Shown: piece after piece, positions 8,986 through 16,774 of the stretch | Numbering within the stretch: position 1 is the stretch's first letter | How the letters are laid out: each line of letters opens with the position of its first letter | NCBI GenBank assembly: GCA_050011895.1 | Contig: JBEKIF010000008.1 | Coordinates: 62,001-126,000 of the forward strand | Source: DATBGO01 sp050011895 | GTDB lineage: Bacteria; Actinomycetota; Actinomycetes; Streptosporangiales; Streptosporangiaceae | DNA length: 64,000 nucleotides | Direction of reading: 5' to 3' | Notes under the pieces: generated by a model | Told to the model about the DNA's origin: nothing | The model's database searches: none | Seen by the model: the letters and a program-made list of their open reading frames with translations, nothing else | Made by a program: the position numbers and the translations under genes

Positions 8986-10830
8986 TTACCGCCCCGGGCC
9001 CCGGAGGGCCTGCGCCAGCCTGGTCGCGATAGGCGAGCCCAGCCCGCTCGCCAGGTCGAACCTGCGGGTGGCCGGGTACCGGCCATGGTGTGTCCGGGTG
9101 TAGTCGTTGTTGCCCTTGCGGATGTCGTTGAACGTTCCTTTAGGCAGTGAATAAAGCAAGGGATTGAGGAACCCTTCACGGGCAGCTGATGACAGCCCCG
9201 AGATTATGTCGCTCAGCAATGCGGCGCACAACGGCGTGGCTGCGCTCGTTCCCCCTTCCGCCGTCCAGCGACCTCTATAAAAGATGACATAGCCCCGCTG
9301 CGGATCGGCCGAGGCCGATATATCAGGAACCTCCCGGCAGTAGCCCCGGGCGACGTGACATGGCCGCCCGCTGCTGTACCGATTGACGACGCCAGGGCCT
9401 GCCTGCCAGGACGGCATCCGCCAGACGTTCGAGATCCCTCCCCCGCCGGCGCCGGCGCCGATCCGCGCCTCGTTCCAGACGCGCTCAGTCGGCGCAGGGC
9501 CGATCGCGGTGAGGTCGGTGCCGCCCACTGCCGTGACGAACGGCTGGGCTGCCGGGTCCTGCACGGACAGTTCCTTCAAGCGGCTGCTGAACTGCTCGCA
9601 CCCCTCGGAGCCGGTGTCACCAGACGCCGCGAAGACCGAGATGCCCTCAGCGGCTGCCTGCTCGAAAACGGTGTTCTCGCTGGCGATCAGCCCAGGCGCA
9701 ATGAGTTTGATGGCCGATTCGCACAGTCCGTAGCTGGTGGACAGCACCTGCGCCTGATCGTCGTCGACAATCCGCGTGTACTCGTCGATCACGGACTTGG
9801 CGTAATCGGCGGCCGGCGCGTCATAGACCAGCAGGGCCGCCTGGGGCGCCAGCGCTATGACCGTCTCGATGTCCAGGAGCGCCTCCGCGTTACGGCCGGG
9901 TCCGCGCCCGGCGCCCCCGTCGACCTGCACCCTGCTGACCAGCGCGCTGGTGCCGTAACACGCCTGGAACTCGGTGATATCGCTGGCCCACCATGGTTGC
10001 TGCTCCAAGAGCGCTATGGTCACCCCGGCCCCCTCGCGGCCCTGGGCGGCGCTGCCGGTGAGCGAGTATGCCCTGGCGAGCTGGTTATAGGTCCAGCTGC
10101 CATTGCGCCGGGCCGCTCGCACCGCGGCCTGGCATGGCTGCGGGCCGATGACGGCCGGGCTGGCCGGGGATGCCTGCCGCCGGTCACGCTGCGGTCGCAT
10201 CGCGGCTGGCGTCACGGTGGCCAGGTTGTTCAGTCCCAGCACGGCCTGGGTCAGGCGAGCGGCGGTCGCCGGCAGCTGCGGGGCCGACGTGTTCGCCAGC
10301 GCCACCCGGCCTGAAACAAGGCGGTATCGCACAAACTGGGTATGCAGAATCACGCGAGCCCGGCCCACCGTGGTGGCCACCGGGATCACCAGGTGATTGG
10401 CACTGACCGGCCCGGGAACAAGGCCGACGCCGCGCAGCGCAGCGTCGACGCTGCCGACAATGGCCTGCGGCTGACCGAACCGGACGGCAAACTGGGCCGG
10501 GCGCAGGAAGTGGTGGTACTCAGCCGAGGCCGAGACGGAAACGGCGGTAGCAAGAGCCTGCAGACCGTGCGGATCTCTCGGCCGCAGCACGATATCGAAG
10601 TCGAGCCGCCACGAAGCCGGCACCGGCCCGATGGGGCGGGCCCCGAGCGGCACCTGCGGGGCCGCAGCAACAGGCCGGGGGATGAGGCTGACCTTTCCAG
10701 AAATAGGCCGGGGCCCTGGCGCCGCCATCGCCTGTACCGCATTCCCCGCGGTAGTCAGCAGGACTCCCGTTGACAGCACCAGCGTGATCGCGGCCGGCCG
10801 CAGCGCAATGAGACGTCGCAATGGAACCAT
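8986..10830 (-). CDS. Secreted S53 family serine-carboxyl peptidase with pro-kumamolisin domain
   Basis: The 614-residue product starts with a signal peptide: a basic start, a hydrophobic stretch to about residue 30, and an AMAAPG cleavage region. A pro-kumamolisin activation domain follows (about residues 60-190), then the sedolisin catalytic domain. The Glu/Asp pair is in EALLD, the oxyanion Asp is in AASGDTG, and the nucleophile Ser is in GGTSAATP near residue 527. A calcium-site-like FNDI and FDLASGLG tail completes the family pattern. S53 enzymes are secreted, acid-active proteases that remove their own propeptide. The annotated ATG lies only 1-2 nt after a GGGGGG run. A TTG three codons later (10819-10821) has better spacing and may be the true start. 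Confidence 0.92.
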   Translation of the reverse strand: MVPLRRLIALRPAAITLVLSTGVLLTTAGNAVQAMAAPGPRPISGKVSLIPRPVAAAPQVPLGARPIGPVPASWRLDFDIVLRPRDPHGLQALATAVSVSASAEYHHFLRPAQFAVRFGQPQAIVGSVDAALRGVGLVPGPVSANHLVIPVATTVGRARVILHTQFVRYRLVSGRVALANTSAPQLPATAARLTQAVLGLNNLATVTPAAMRPQRDRRQASPASPAVIGPQPCQAAVRAARRNGSWTYNQLARAYSLTGSAAQGREGAGVTIALLEQQPWWASDITEFQACYGTSALVSRVQVDGGAGRGPGRNAEALLDIETVIALAPQAALLVYDAPAADYAKSVIDEYTRIVDDDQAQVLSTSYGLCESAIKLIAPGLIASENTVFEQAAAEGISVFAASGDTGSEGCEQFSSRLKELSVQDPAAQPFVTAVGGTDLTAIGPAPTERVWNEARIGAGAGGGGISNVWRMPSWQAGPGVVNRYSSGRPCHVARGYCREVPDISASADPQRGYVIFYRGRWTAEGGTSAATPLCAALLSDIISGLSSAAREGFLNPLLYSLPKGTFNDIRKGNNDYTRTHHGRYPATRRFDLASGLGSPIATRLAQALRGPGR

Positions 10831-11007
10831 TCCCCCCGGAATTCACCAGCTCCCGGCCCCGTTCATCGGGGAGCTAGCCGGGCCAGCGTAGCCGCGGCCA
10901 CAGCCCGGTTCGGAGCGCCGCGCCGACAGGCGGCGCCGCCATCCTGGAGTACGGCAGCTGCATCCGGCCCGCGGATCGGCAGGCCACGCGGGCAATCGCG
11001 GCTCACG

Positions 11008-11667
11008 TTACTTCGGAACTGGTGTCCAGGTGATCGTGACAGTCCACGACGTCGATGAATCGTCGCTTATCGAAGGGCCGGTGAGCCCGATGCCTTCCCG
11101 CTGCGACTGCCCGTAGGTCGTCCAGCAGCTATTGCCCGAGCCGAACCCGGTGTCACACGCCGGGGTATTCGTCAGGCCAGCGGCCGTCGGCCCCCTGCTG
11201 GGGCTGAAGTTCGCCACGACGTACTGATCCTGGCCAGGGAGAATTCCCTTCTCGCTGGTGCAGGCGACGGTCGCATTGTCTCCCGGGTTGCAAAGGCTCC
11301 ACTGGTTGCCGCTGTCGGATGGGACCGCATTCGAGCCATTCACGTATATGTAGGAGGCGATACCCGTATTAGTAATCGTGATGGGAAAGGCGGTTCCAGG
11401 TCTTCCTAGCCAGCATCGCCCGTTCGGGTAGCCGAGGGCCGTCGGCGTCGAGGCGGTGTTCAGGCTGGCTGTCCCGCCGCGGCAATCAGCGAACTTGGCC
11501 GTCGCCGGGGACACGGTGACTGAGCGTATCGTCGGCACGACGTGGAGCGAGACCGCGATACTCGCGGCGTGGCCAGCGGATGGGGGCGACGCGCTGGCGG
11601 TACCGCATCCGGCCAGTCCGATCAACGCGGTCAGCGCGAGGGCGCCGCGCAGCGCGTTACGCCTCAA
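11008..11667 (-). CDS. Exported lipoprotein of unknown function
   Basis: A 219-residue protein starting from TTG at 11667, chosen because an AGGAGGGG ribosome-binding site sits 6 nt upstream and a lipoprotein signal follows directly. The signal has a basic start, a hydrophobic core, and an LAGC lipobox. The mature part looks like one beta-sandwich domain with several cysteines, FPITITNTG and a TVTITWTPVP end, similar in style to bacterial Ig-like or choice-of-anchor domains. I do not recognise the family. The TTG start lies 11 bp inside the end of the upstream gene, so the two products are probably made together at the cell surface. Confidence 0.75.
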   Translation of the reverse strand: MRRNALRGALALTALIGLAGCGTASASPPSAGHAASIAVSLHVVPTIRSVTVSPATAKFADCRGGTASLNTASTPTALGYPNGRCWLGRPGTAFPITITNTGIASYIYVNGSNAVPSDSGNQWSLCNPGDNATVACTSEKGILPGQDQYVVANFSPSRGPTAAGLTNTPACDTGFGSGNSCWTTYGQSQREGIGLTGPSISDDSSTSWTVTITWTPVPK

Positions 11668-12295
11668 TGTGCCCCTCCTCGAGGTCAGTGCTGCTGTGGC
11701 CGGCGGTCTTCCGCTCGACCCTGATCTGATAGCCGGCCCTGCGCAGGCCGAGGACGGCGGCCGCGAGCAGGAGCAGCCCGATCGCGGCCCACACCGCGGG
11801 CGCAGGCACGGCTGGCCAGAACCCCTGGACCGCTCCAGGCCCGACATGGAACTGCAGCTTGGTGGCGGCAGCGACGCCGAGATTCGCCTGCCCCACCGAG
11901 ATCCGCACCGAGCCGTAGGCGACGACGTCGCTCAGGTAGTCACCGGTCCCGGCGTCGCCTGGCACGATGAGCTGCAGGGTAATCCGGGCCGCCCCGTGCG
12001 GTGCCAGCTGCACGCTGGGGCCAGCGCGGACCCAGGACGGCGGGACCGGCCTGCCAGCACCGCGGGACAGCCGGTCGATCCGCACGCCGACCAGCTCAGG
12101 CTCGGTACCGGTGTTGACGACATAGACGGGCGGGAGTGCATAGCTTCCGCCCGGGTGCGCCACGCCGCCGAGCCGGACCGGCCCGGCTTGCACGCCTACC
12201 CCGATGCTCGCTTCCGAAGCCACGGGAAAACTTGAGAGCAGCGCAAAAGCGATGGGCACCGCAAGCAGTGCCGCCACCAACCGCCGCAGATACAT
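11657..12295 (-). CDS. Exported protein with a C-terminal membrane anchor
   Basis: The 212-residue product has an N-terminal signal peptide (hydrophobic residues 8-25, cleavage near ASEAS). An extracellular beta-rich domain follows (IGVGVQAGPVRLGG to LQFHVGPGA). A single transmembrane segment (about residues 170-190) and a basic, polar cytoplasmic tail complete it. The extracellular part contains VNTGTEPELVGVRI and APHGAARITLQLIVPG, a layout reminiscent of surface proteins with WxL/DUF916-like domains. I cannot assign it to a family with certainty. It overlaps the downstream lipoprotein gene by 11 bp, so they form a coupled pair. The S53 protease gene follows on the same strand 178 bp after the lipoprotein. 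Confidence 0.7.
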   Translation of the reverse strand: MYLRRLVAALLAVPIAFALLSSFPVASEASIGVGVQAGPVRLGGVAHPGGSYALPPVYVVNTGTEPELVGVRIDRLSRGAGRPVPPSWVRAGPSVQLAPHGAARITLQLIVPGDAGTGDYLSDVVAYGSVRISVGQANLGVAAATKLQFHVGPGAVQGFWPAVPAPAVWAAIGLLLLAAAVLGLRRAGYQIRVERKTAGHSSTDLEEGHIEA

Positions 12296-12689
12296 GACCC
12301 GGCCTTGCGTTCCCGCCGGGTGCTACCCCGGGCCCGTGTCCAGCTAACCGTCGTGATCCTGCCGGTCGAAGCGTCCAGCACCTCGCCATCTGGTTCACGA
12401 CATTTTAACGGATTACTATAAAGCAGGAAAGGCCCCGATGAGCGGGATCGCCAGATCGGCCGTAGACGACATGATGGCGCTTATCCTTGCTCGTCCATTT
12501 AAACCATATCCCTCGTCATACTCGTCATGGCGGCGGAACCACGGGCCGTTCGCATTCCGGCCCGGCAGCGCGGAGCCCCGCCTCGCCGAGGCTGGCCGTT
12601 GCCCGCGACCAGGCTCCTGGCCGCTGTAGCTGCTCGAAGCGCTCGGCATCCCGGCCCCGGGATGGGCCCAGGGAAACCCTGACCTGCAG
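12296..12689. other. Intergenic region with a promoter-like site and an inverted repeat
   Basis: No gene is supported in these roughly 390 bp. On the plus strand, TTCACG (12394-12399) and TATAAA (12417-12422) are spaced by 17 bp and resemble a vegetative promoter in an unusually AT-rich patch. A perfect 8-bp inverted repeat, CATCCCGG/CCGGGATG with a 2-bp centre, lies at 12647-12664, about 26 bp before the riboswitch promoter. It could be an operator or a weak terminator. The left part must also hold the promoter of the leftward exported-protein pair, which I could not pinpoint. Confidence 0.5.
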
Positions 12690-12719
12690 TTGACGGCGCG
12701 GCTCCGACAGTGGTTTAGT
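12690..12719 (+). promoter_or_regulatory. Likely promoter of the first cobalamin riboswitch transcript
   Basis: TTGACG at 12690-12695 matches the -35 consensus in five of six positions. TTTAGT at 12714-12719, 18 bp further on, is a moderate -10 element. The predicted start near 12726 lies just before the riboswitch aptamer, which is where a riboswitch mRNA should begin. Confidence 0.5.
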
Positions 12720-12727
12720 CGGCCACG

Positions 12728-12920
12728 TCCGTCGACGGTAGTGCAGGAAGCCGGTGCGAATCCGGCGCGGTCCCGCCACTGTCACCGGGGAGCGACTCTC
12801 GCGTTGGCCACGACCGCGCAGCGGTGGGAAGGCCGGAGGGAGCTTCGATCCGGGAGCCAGGAAACTCCGGCCGTCGATCCTTCACACCGGGGCGCGGTTA
12901 CCCCGAGGAAGGCTCCTCCT
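12728..12920 (+). promoter_or_regulatory. Cobalamin riboswitch upstream of bluB-cobT
   Basis: The conserved B12-box core is at 12750-12782: GCCGGTGCGAATCCGGC, then GCGGTCCCGCCACTGT. The second conserved segment, GAGCCAGGAAACTCCGGCC, is at 12854-12872, the usual distance away. After the aptamer, GAGGA (12905-12909) can pair with TCCTC (12914-12918) over an AGGC loop. GAGGA is part of the only good Shine-Dalgarno sequence for the next gene (GTG at 12921). The layout therefore suggests that bound cobalamin shuts off translation of the lower-ligand genes. No U-tract terminator is visible. Confidence 0.93.
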
Positions 12921-14681
12921 GTGGTGCCGGATCCCGTCATGCCGAATGCCGATCACAGCTTTGCTCAGCCTGATATCGACGCTTTCTACCGGCTGGTCGC
13001 CGCGCGCCGGGATGTGCGTAACGGATTCCGGCCTGATCCAGTCAGCGACGACCTGCTCACCAGGGTGCTGGCGGCCGCGCATCAGGCACCCAGCGTCGGC
13101 CTTAGCCAGCCGTGGGACTTCATCGTCTTGCGCGACCGCGCTAGCCGAGCGCGCATCCATGCGCTCGCGCGCACCCAGCAAGACCTGTTCGCAGCCTCGC
13201 TGCCCAGGTCACGGGCGCTGACCTTCAGCACGCTCAAGGTCGAGGCGATCCTGGACGCCCCGGTCAACATCGTCGTGACGTGCGACCCTACCCGGGGCGG
13301 CCGACACGTACTCGGCCGCCACGCGCAGCCTCAGGTGGCGGTGTACTCGAGCGTCTGCGCAGTCCAGAACCTCTGGCTCGCCGCGCGCGCCGAAGGGCTG
13401 GGCGTCGGATGGGTGAGCTTCTTCGAGGAGCGAGAACTGGCGGCCGCGCTGGAGTTGCCCGCGCACCTGGAGGTCGTAGCGTACCTGTGCGTGGGCCACG
13501 TTGAGGCATTCCCTCCCGCACCGGAACTTGCGCTGTCCGGCTGGGCGCGGCAGCGGCCCCTGGCCGGGGCGGTTCATGACGGCAGGTGGGGACAGCGTGG
13601 CCTGCCCGGGGCGGAGCCAGCACGTCTCCTGACCGACACGATCGCCGCCATCGAGCCGCCCGACGGCGCGGCGATGGCCGCGGCACGGGAGCGACAGGAA
13701 CGCCTGACCAAGCCAAGCGGATCGCTGGGCGTGCTGGAGGACCTGTCAGTGCAGCTCGCCGGGCTGTCCGGCGAGTGCCCTCCGCCGCTGCCCGAGCCAG
13801 CCGTGATTGCCGTGTTCGCAGGCGATCACGGCGTGCACGCCCAGGGCGTGACGCCCTGGCCGCAGGAGGTCACCGCGCAGATGGTGGCGAACTTCCTCGC
13901 CGCCGGGGCCGTGGTCAACGCGATCGCCGCGCAGGCCGGCGCCGAGGTCTGCGTCATCGACGTTGGCGTCATCGCCGACTTTCCGCCGGCCCCTGGGCTG
14001 CTCCCGCGCAAGGTGCGGCCCGGCACCGCCGACATGACGGCCGGGCCCGCCATGAGCCGGGAAGAGGCCGAATCCGCCATCGAGGTAGGCATCGAGACAG
14101 CCAGGGATCTCGTCGCGGCGGGGAACCGCTGCCTGGTGACCGGGGACATGGGTATCGCGAACACGACCGCGTCGGCGGCCCTGGTGTCGGTGTTCACTGG
14201 CGCCGACCCCAGCGCCATCACCGGCCGGGGTACCGGAGTTGACGACGAGACCTGGGCGCGGAAGGTGGATGCGGTACGGCGCGCGCTCGCCAGGCACCGG
14301 CCCGATCCGGCGGATCCGGTGGGCGCGCTGGCGATGGTGGGGGGCCTTGAGCATGCCGCGCTCGCAGGCTTCCTCCTCGGTGCGGCGGCGCTGCGGGTGC
14401 CGGTGGTGCTGGATGGCGTGATCGCCTGCGCGGCGGCGCTGGCCGCTCGCGCGCTGGCCCCTGACGTAGCGCACTGCATGGTGGCAGGGCACCTTTCGAC
14501 CGAGCCTGGCGCCCGGCGGGCCCTCGCCACCCTGGAGCTACGGCCACTGCTCGACCTGGAACTTCGCCTCGGCGAAGGCTCGGGAGGCGCCCTGGCGCTG
14601 CCGATCGTGGCCTCGGCGGCGCGGGTCCTGCGGGACGTCGCGACGTTCGATAGCGCCGGCGTGTCCGGCGCTAAGGACTGA
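12921..14681 (+). CDS. bluB-cobT: BluB-CobT fusion: dimethylbenzimidazole synthase and DMB phosphoribosyltransferase
   Basis: Two enzymes of lower-ligand synthesis are joined. The N-terminal part (about residues 10-215) is BluB, a nitroreductase-fold enzyme that fragments FMN to 5,6-dimethylbenzimidazole. It shows RRDVRNGFRP and the APSVGLSQPWDFI motif. The C-terminal part (about residues 240-585) is CobT, which attaches the base to nicotinate mononucleotide. It shows KPSGSLGVLEDL, FAGDHGVHAQGV, GDMGIANTTASAAL and RLGEGSGGALA, the last carrying the catalytic Glu of characterised CobT. Fusion channels DMB straight to its activating enzyme. I chose GTG 12921 because GAGGAAGG lies 8 nt upstream; ATG 12939 is the alternative. 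The frame also runs upstream through the riboswitch, but that part is not coding. The next gene begins 4 bp after the stop. Confidence 0.94.
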   Translation: MVPDPVMPNADHSFAQPDIDAFYRLVAARRDVRNGFRPDPVSDDLLTRVLAAAHQAPSVGLSQPWDFIVLRDRASRARIHALARTQQDLFAASLPRSRALTFSTLKVEAILDAPVNIVVTCDPTRGGRHVLGRHAQPQVAVYSSVCAVQNLWLAARAEGLGVGWVSFFEERELAAALELPAHLEVVAYLCVGHVEAFPPAPELALSGWARQRPLAGAVHDGRWGQRGLPGAEPARLLTDTIAAIEPPDGAAMAAARERQERLTKPSGSLGVLEDLSVQLAGLSGECPPPLPEPAVIAVFAGDHGVHAQGVTPWPQEVTAQMVANFLAAGAVVNAIAAQAGAEVCVIDVGVIADFPPAPGLLPRKVRPGTADMTAGPAMSREEAESAIEVGIETARDLVAAGNRCLVTGDMGIANTTASAALVSVFTGADPSAITGRGTGVDDETWARKVDAVRRALARHRPDPADPVGALAMVGGLEHAALAGFLLGAAALRVPVVLDGVIACAAALAARALAPDVAHCMVAGHLSTEPGARRALATLELRPLLDLELRLGEGSGGALALPIVASAARVLRDVATFDSAGVSGAKD

Positions 14682-14685
14682 CGCG

Positions 14686-15723
14686 ATGGGGGCGGGCACC
14701 CCGGGCCATCCAGAGGCTACGGCCTACCCGGTGAGCTTGCCCATGCAGGGCCGCCTCGCTGTCGTGGTCGGCGGGGGCTGCGTCGCCGCGCGGCGGGTGG
14801 CCGGGCTGCGCGCCGCTGGCGCCGACGTCGTAGTGGTCGCCCCGGAGCTGAGCACATCGCTGGCCGAACTGGCGTCCGGCGGGCTCATCATCGCTCGCAG
14901 GCGCGGCTACGACGCCAGCGACCTGGACGGCGCCTGGCTCGTACTGGCGTGCACCGGCCAGCGGCGGGTCAACGCCACGGTGGCAGCGGACGCCGAGCGA
15001 GCGCGGATCTGGTGCATCCGCACCGGCGATACAGCGTCGGATGAGCGGCCGGGCACCGCGCCGGAAGCGCCGGCGGGCACCGCGCCGGAAGCGCCGGCGG
15101 GCACCGCGCCGGAGCGTCCGGCGGGCACCGCGCCGCCGCAGCGGGCGGACACCGCGCCGGGTCAGCGGCCGGGCACCGCGCGCCTGGCCCGCCGGGTGCT
15201 GGTACTCGGCGGTGCGAGATCCGGCAAGTCGGCAAGCGCGGAAGCGATGCTGGCCGGCCACGGAGCTGTCGACTACGTTGCGACCGGGCCGCTGCCTGGC
15301 GCGGGCGACCCCGAGTGGGACGAGCGCGTTCGTGACCACCAGGAGCGGCGCCCCGCGCACTGGCGGACGGAGGAGACGCTCGACGTGGCCCGGGTGCTGG
15401 CCGAGCCGGGCACCGCGGTGCCGGCGCTGGTGGACTGCCTGTCCACCTGGCTCGCGCGGGTCATGGACGATTGCGGGGTCTGGTCCGGGCAGCCGGGCGC
15501 CGACCGGGAGCTGGCCGCACGTGCAGACCGGCTCGTGACGGCGTGGCAGGCGGCCCGACGTCCGGTCGTGGCGGTCAGCAACGAGGTCGGCTCAGGGGTC
15601 GTACCCGCCACCGCCTCCGGGCGCCGGTACCGGGATGAGCTGGGCCGGCTCAATGCCCGCATCGCTGCCGGGTCCAGCGAGGTCTGGCTCTGCACAGCCG
15701 GCATCGCCCAGCGGCTGCGATGA
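14686..15723 (+). CDS. cobU: Precorrin-2 dehydrogenase NAD domain fused to adenosylcobinamide kinase/guanylyltransferase
   Basis: The C-terminal part (about residues 168-345) is CobU, which phosphorylates adenosylcobinamide and adds GMP. It has the P-loop LGGARSGKS, YVATGP, the HQERRPAHWRTEE segment with the His that is guanylylated in CobU, LVDCLSTWL and VSNEVGSGVVP. The N-terminal part (about residues 15-115) is the NAD-binding domain of precorrin-2 dehydrogenase (SirC/Met8/CysG-N), with VVVGGGCVAARRVAGL and VVVVAPEL. The helical C-terminal domain normally present in SirC is missing. It is replaced by a Thr/Ala/Pro/Gly linker built from 24-bp repeats. Whether the dehydrogenase half works without that domain is open. 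The stop overlaps the cobS start (ATGA). Confidence 0.9.
   Translation: MGAGTPGHPEATAYPVSLPMQGRLAVVVGGGCVAARRVAGLRAAGADVVVVAPELSTSLAELASGGLIIARRRGYDASDLDGAWLVLACTGQRRVNATVAADAERARIWCIRTGDTASDERPGTAPEAPAGTAPEAPAGTAPERPAGTAPPQRADTAPGQRPGTARLARRVLVLGGARSGKSASAEAMLAGHGAVDYVATGPLPGAGDPEWDERVRDHQERRPAHWRTEETLDVARVLAEPGTAVPALVDCLSTWLARVMDDCGVWSGQPGADRELAARADRLVTAWQAARRPVVAVSNEVGSGVVPATASGRRYRDELGRLNARIAAGSSEVWLCTAGIAQRLR
15051..15180 (+). repeat. 24-bp tandem repeat coding for the linker of the SirC-CobU fusion
   Basis: About five and a half units of 24 bp (eight residues, of the type GTAPEAPA) lie head to tail. The first two copies are identical and later copies diverge. The unit length is a multiple of three, so copy-number changes keep the frame and only alter the linker length. 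Confidence 0.85.
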
Positions 15724-16505
15724 AACCGGCGCCCCCGGTCGCGCCCTGGCGGACCGCGCTGAGCCTGTTCACGGTCATTCCGGTGGCCGGTCCGGCCGAG
15801 ATCCGCAGGGATAGCGCAGCCCGGGCCCTTGCCTGGCTGCCGGTGCTCGGCGGCTTGCTCGCAGCCGTGGCGGGCGGCGCACTGCTCGCCGTCGAGGCCG
15901 GCGGCCACTCCGGGCCGCGCAGGCTGCTGGCTGCGACAATCGCGGTCGCGGTGCTGGGGGTGCTGACCGGCGGGCTGCACCTCGACGGGCTGGCCGACAC
16001 TGTCGACGGGCTCGGCAGCCGCCGTCCGCGCGCGGAGGCCCTCGACATCATGCGCCGGTCCGACATCGGGCCGATGGGCGTCGCGGCACTGGTCCTCGTT
16101 ATTCTCCTGCAGGTCACTGCCCTCGCGACGCTGGCCCCCGAGCTGCCGAGCGCCGTCGCGCTGGTGGCCGCGGTGGTCACCAGCCGGGTCGCGGTGATTC
16201 TGGCGGCCGGCTCGCCTGCCGCGCGGCCCGGCGGGTTCGGCGCGCTGATCGCCGGCGCAACCACGGCACGGGCCAGGGCGATAGCTCTCGTAGCCCTGCT
16301 CGCGGTGGTCGGCGCGGGCGGCGCAGCGACCGGTGGCATCTCCTTTGCCGGGCGCGGCCTGGCGGCGGTCGTGGCGGGCTTGCTCGCGGCCGCGCTGCTG
16401 CACCGGGGCGCCCGGCGGCGGCTCGGCGGAATGACAGGCGATGTGTTCGGCGCGCTGATAGAGGTCTCCACGGCAGTGGTGCTGCTGGTTCTCGCCCTGT
16501 GGTGA
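15720..16505 (+). CDS. cobS: Adenosylcobinamide-GDP ribazoletransferase (cobalamin synthase)
   Basis: CobS is an integral membrane enzyme that joins adenosylcobinamide-GDP to alpha-ribazole (phosphate), the last assembly step of the nucleotide loop. The 261-residue product has the family signature GGLHLDGLADTVDGLGS with its Asp-rich catalytic motif, followed by RRSDIGPMGV. It also has several Ala/Val/Leu-rich membrane helices and ends in DVFGALIEVSTAVVLL. The ATG overlaps the stop of the cobU fusion, so bluB-cobT, cobU and cobS form one coupled operon under the riboswitch at 12.73-12.92 kb. It is of normal family length. Confidence 0.95.
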   Translation: MKPAPPVAPWRTALSLFTVIPVAGPAEIRRDSAARALAWLPVLGGLLAAVAGGALLAVEAGGHSGPRRLLAATIAVAVLGVLTGGLHLDGLADTVDGLGSRRPRAEALDIMRRSDIGPMGVAALVLVILLQVTALATLAPELPSAVALVAAVVTSRVAVILAAGSPAARPGGFGALIAGATTARARAIALVALLAVVGAGGAATGGISFAGRGLAAVVAGLLAAALLHRGARRRLGGMTGDVFGALIEVSTAVVLLVLALW

Positions 16506-16558
16506 CACGGAGCTTCGGCTGGCCGTCCATTGCCGGTGCGCGGACCGCCACCGGGGAG

Positions 16559-16773
16559 TAGGATCCGCGTGTCCCGGCAAGCCGGGACGGCGCTGAGCAC
16601 AGCGAAGCCGGTGCGAATCCGGCGCTGTCCCGCAACGGTGATGCCTCCTGCCGAGGACAAGCCCGGACGCCTGGCTCAGGGTCGACGACCTGTCCTCGGA
16701 GGAAGGGCGGCTCGTTCCGAGCCTGGATGGCCTCGCAACGGACGCACTTCGTCCTCCACGAGCACGGAGGATG
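16559..16773 (+). promoter_or_regulatory. Cobalamin riboswitch upstream of btuF, with an RBS-sequestering hairpin
   Basis: A possible -10 element TAGGAT lies at 16559-16564. The B12-box core (GCCGGTGCGAATCCGGC then GCTGTCCCGCAAC) is at 16607-16636, and AAGCCCGGACGCCTGGC at 16659-16675 is the second conserved segment. CCGAGGACA (from 16651) and TGTCCTCGG (from 16691) can form a 9-bp closing helix. In the expression platform CGTCCTCC (16750-16757) pairs with GGAGGATG (16766-16773) over an 8-nt loop, burying the Shine-Dalgarno of the next gene. This closely resembles the riboswitch near 38.4 kb, so the two look like duplicates. Confidence 0.94.
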
Positions 16774-16774
16774 A

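Noticed and set aside
12690..12920. In-frame extension of bluB-cobT upstream through the riboswitch
   Set aside because: The DNA has the conserved cobalamin aptamer, the translated part has no family similarity, and a good RBS precedes GTG 12921.
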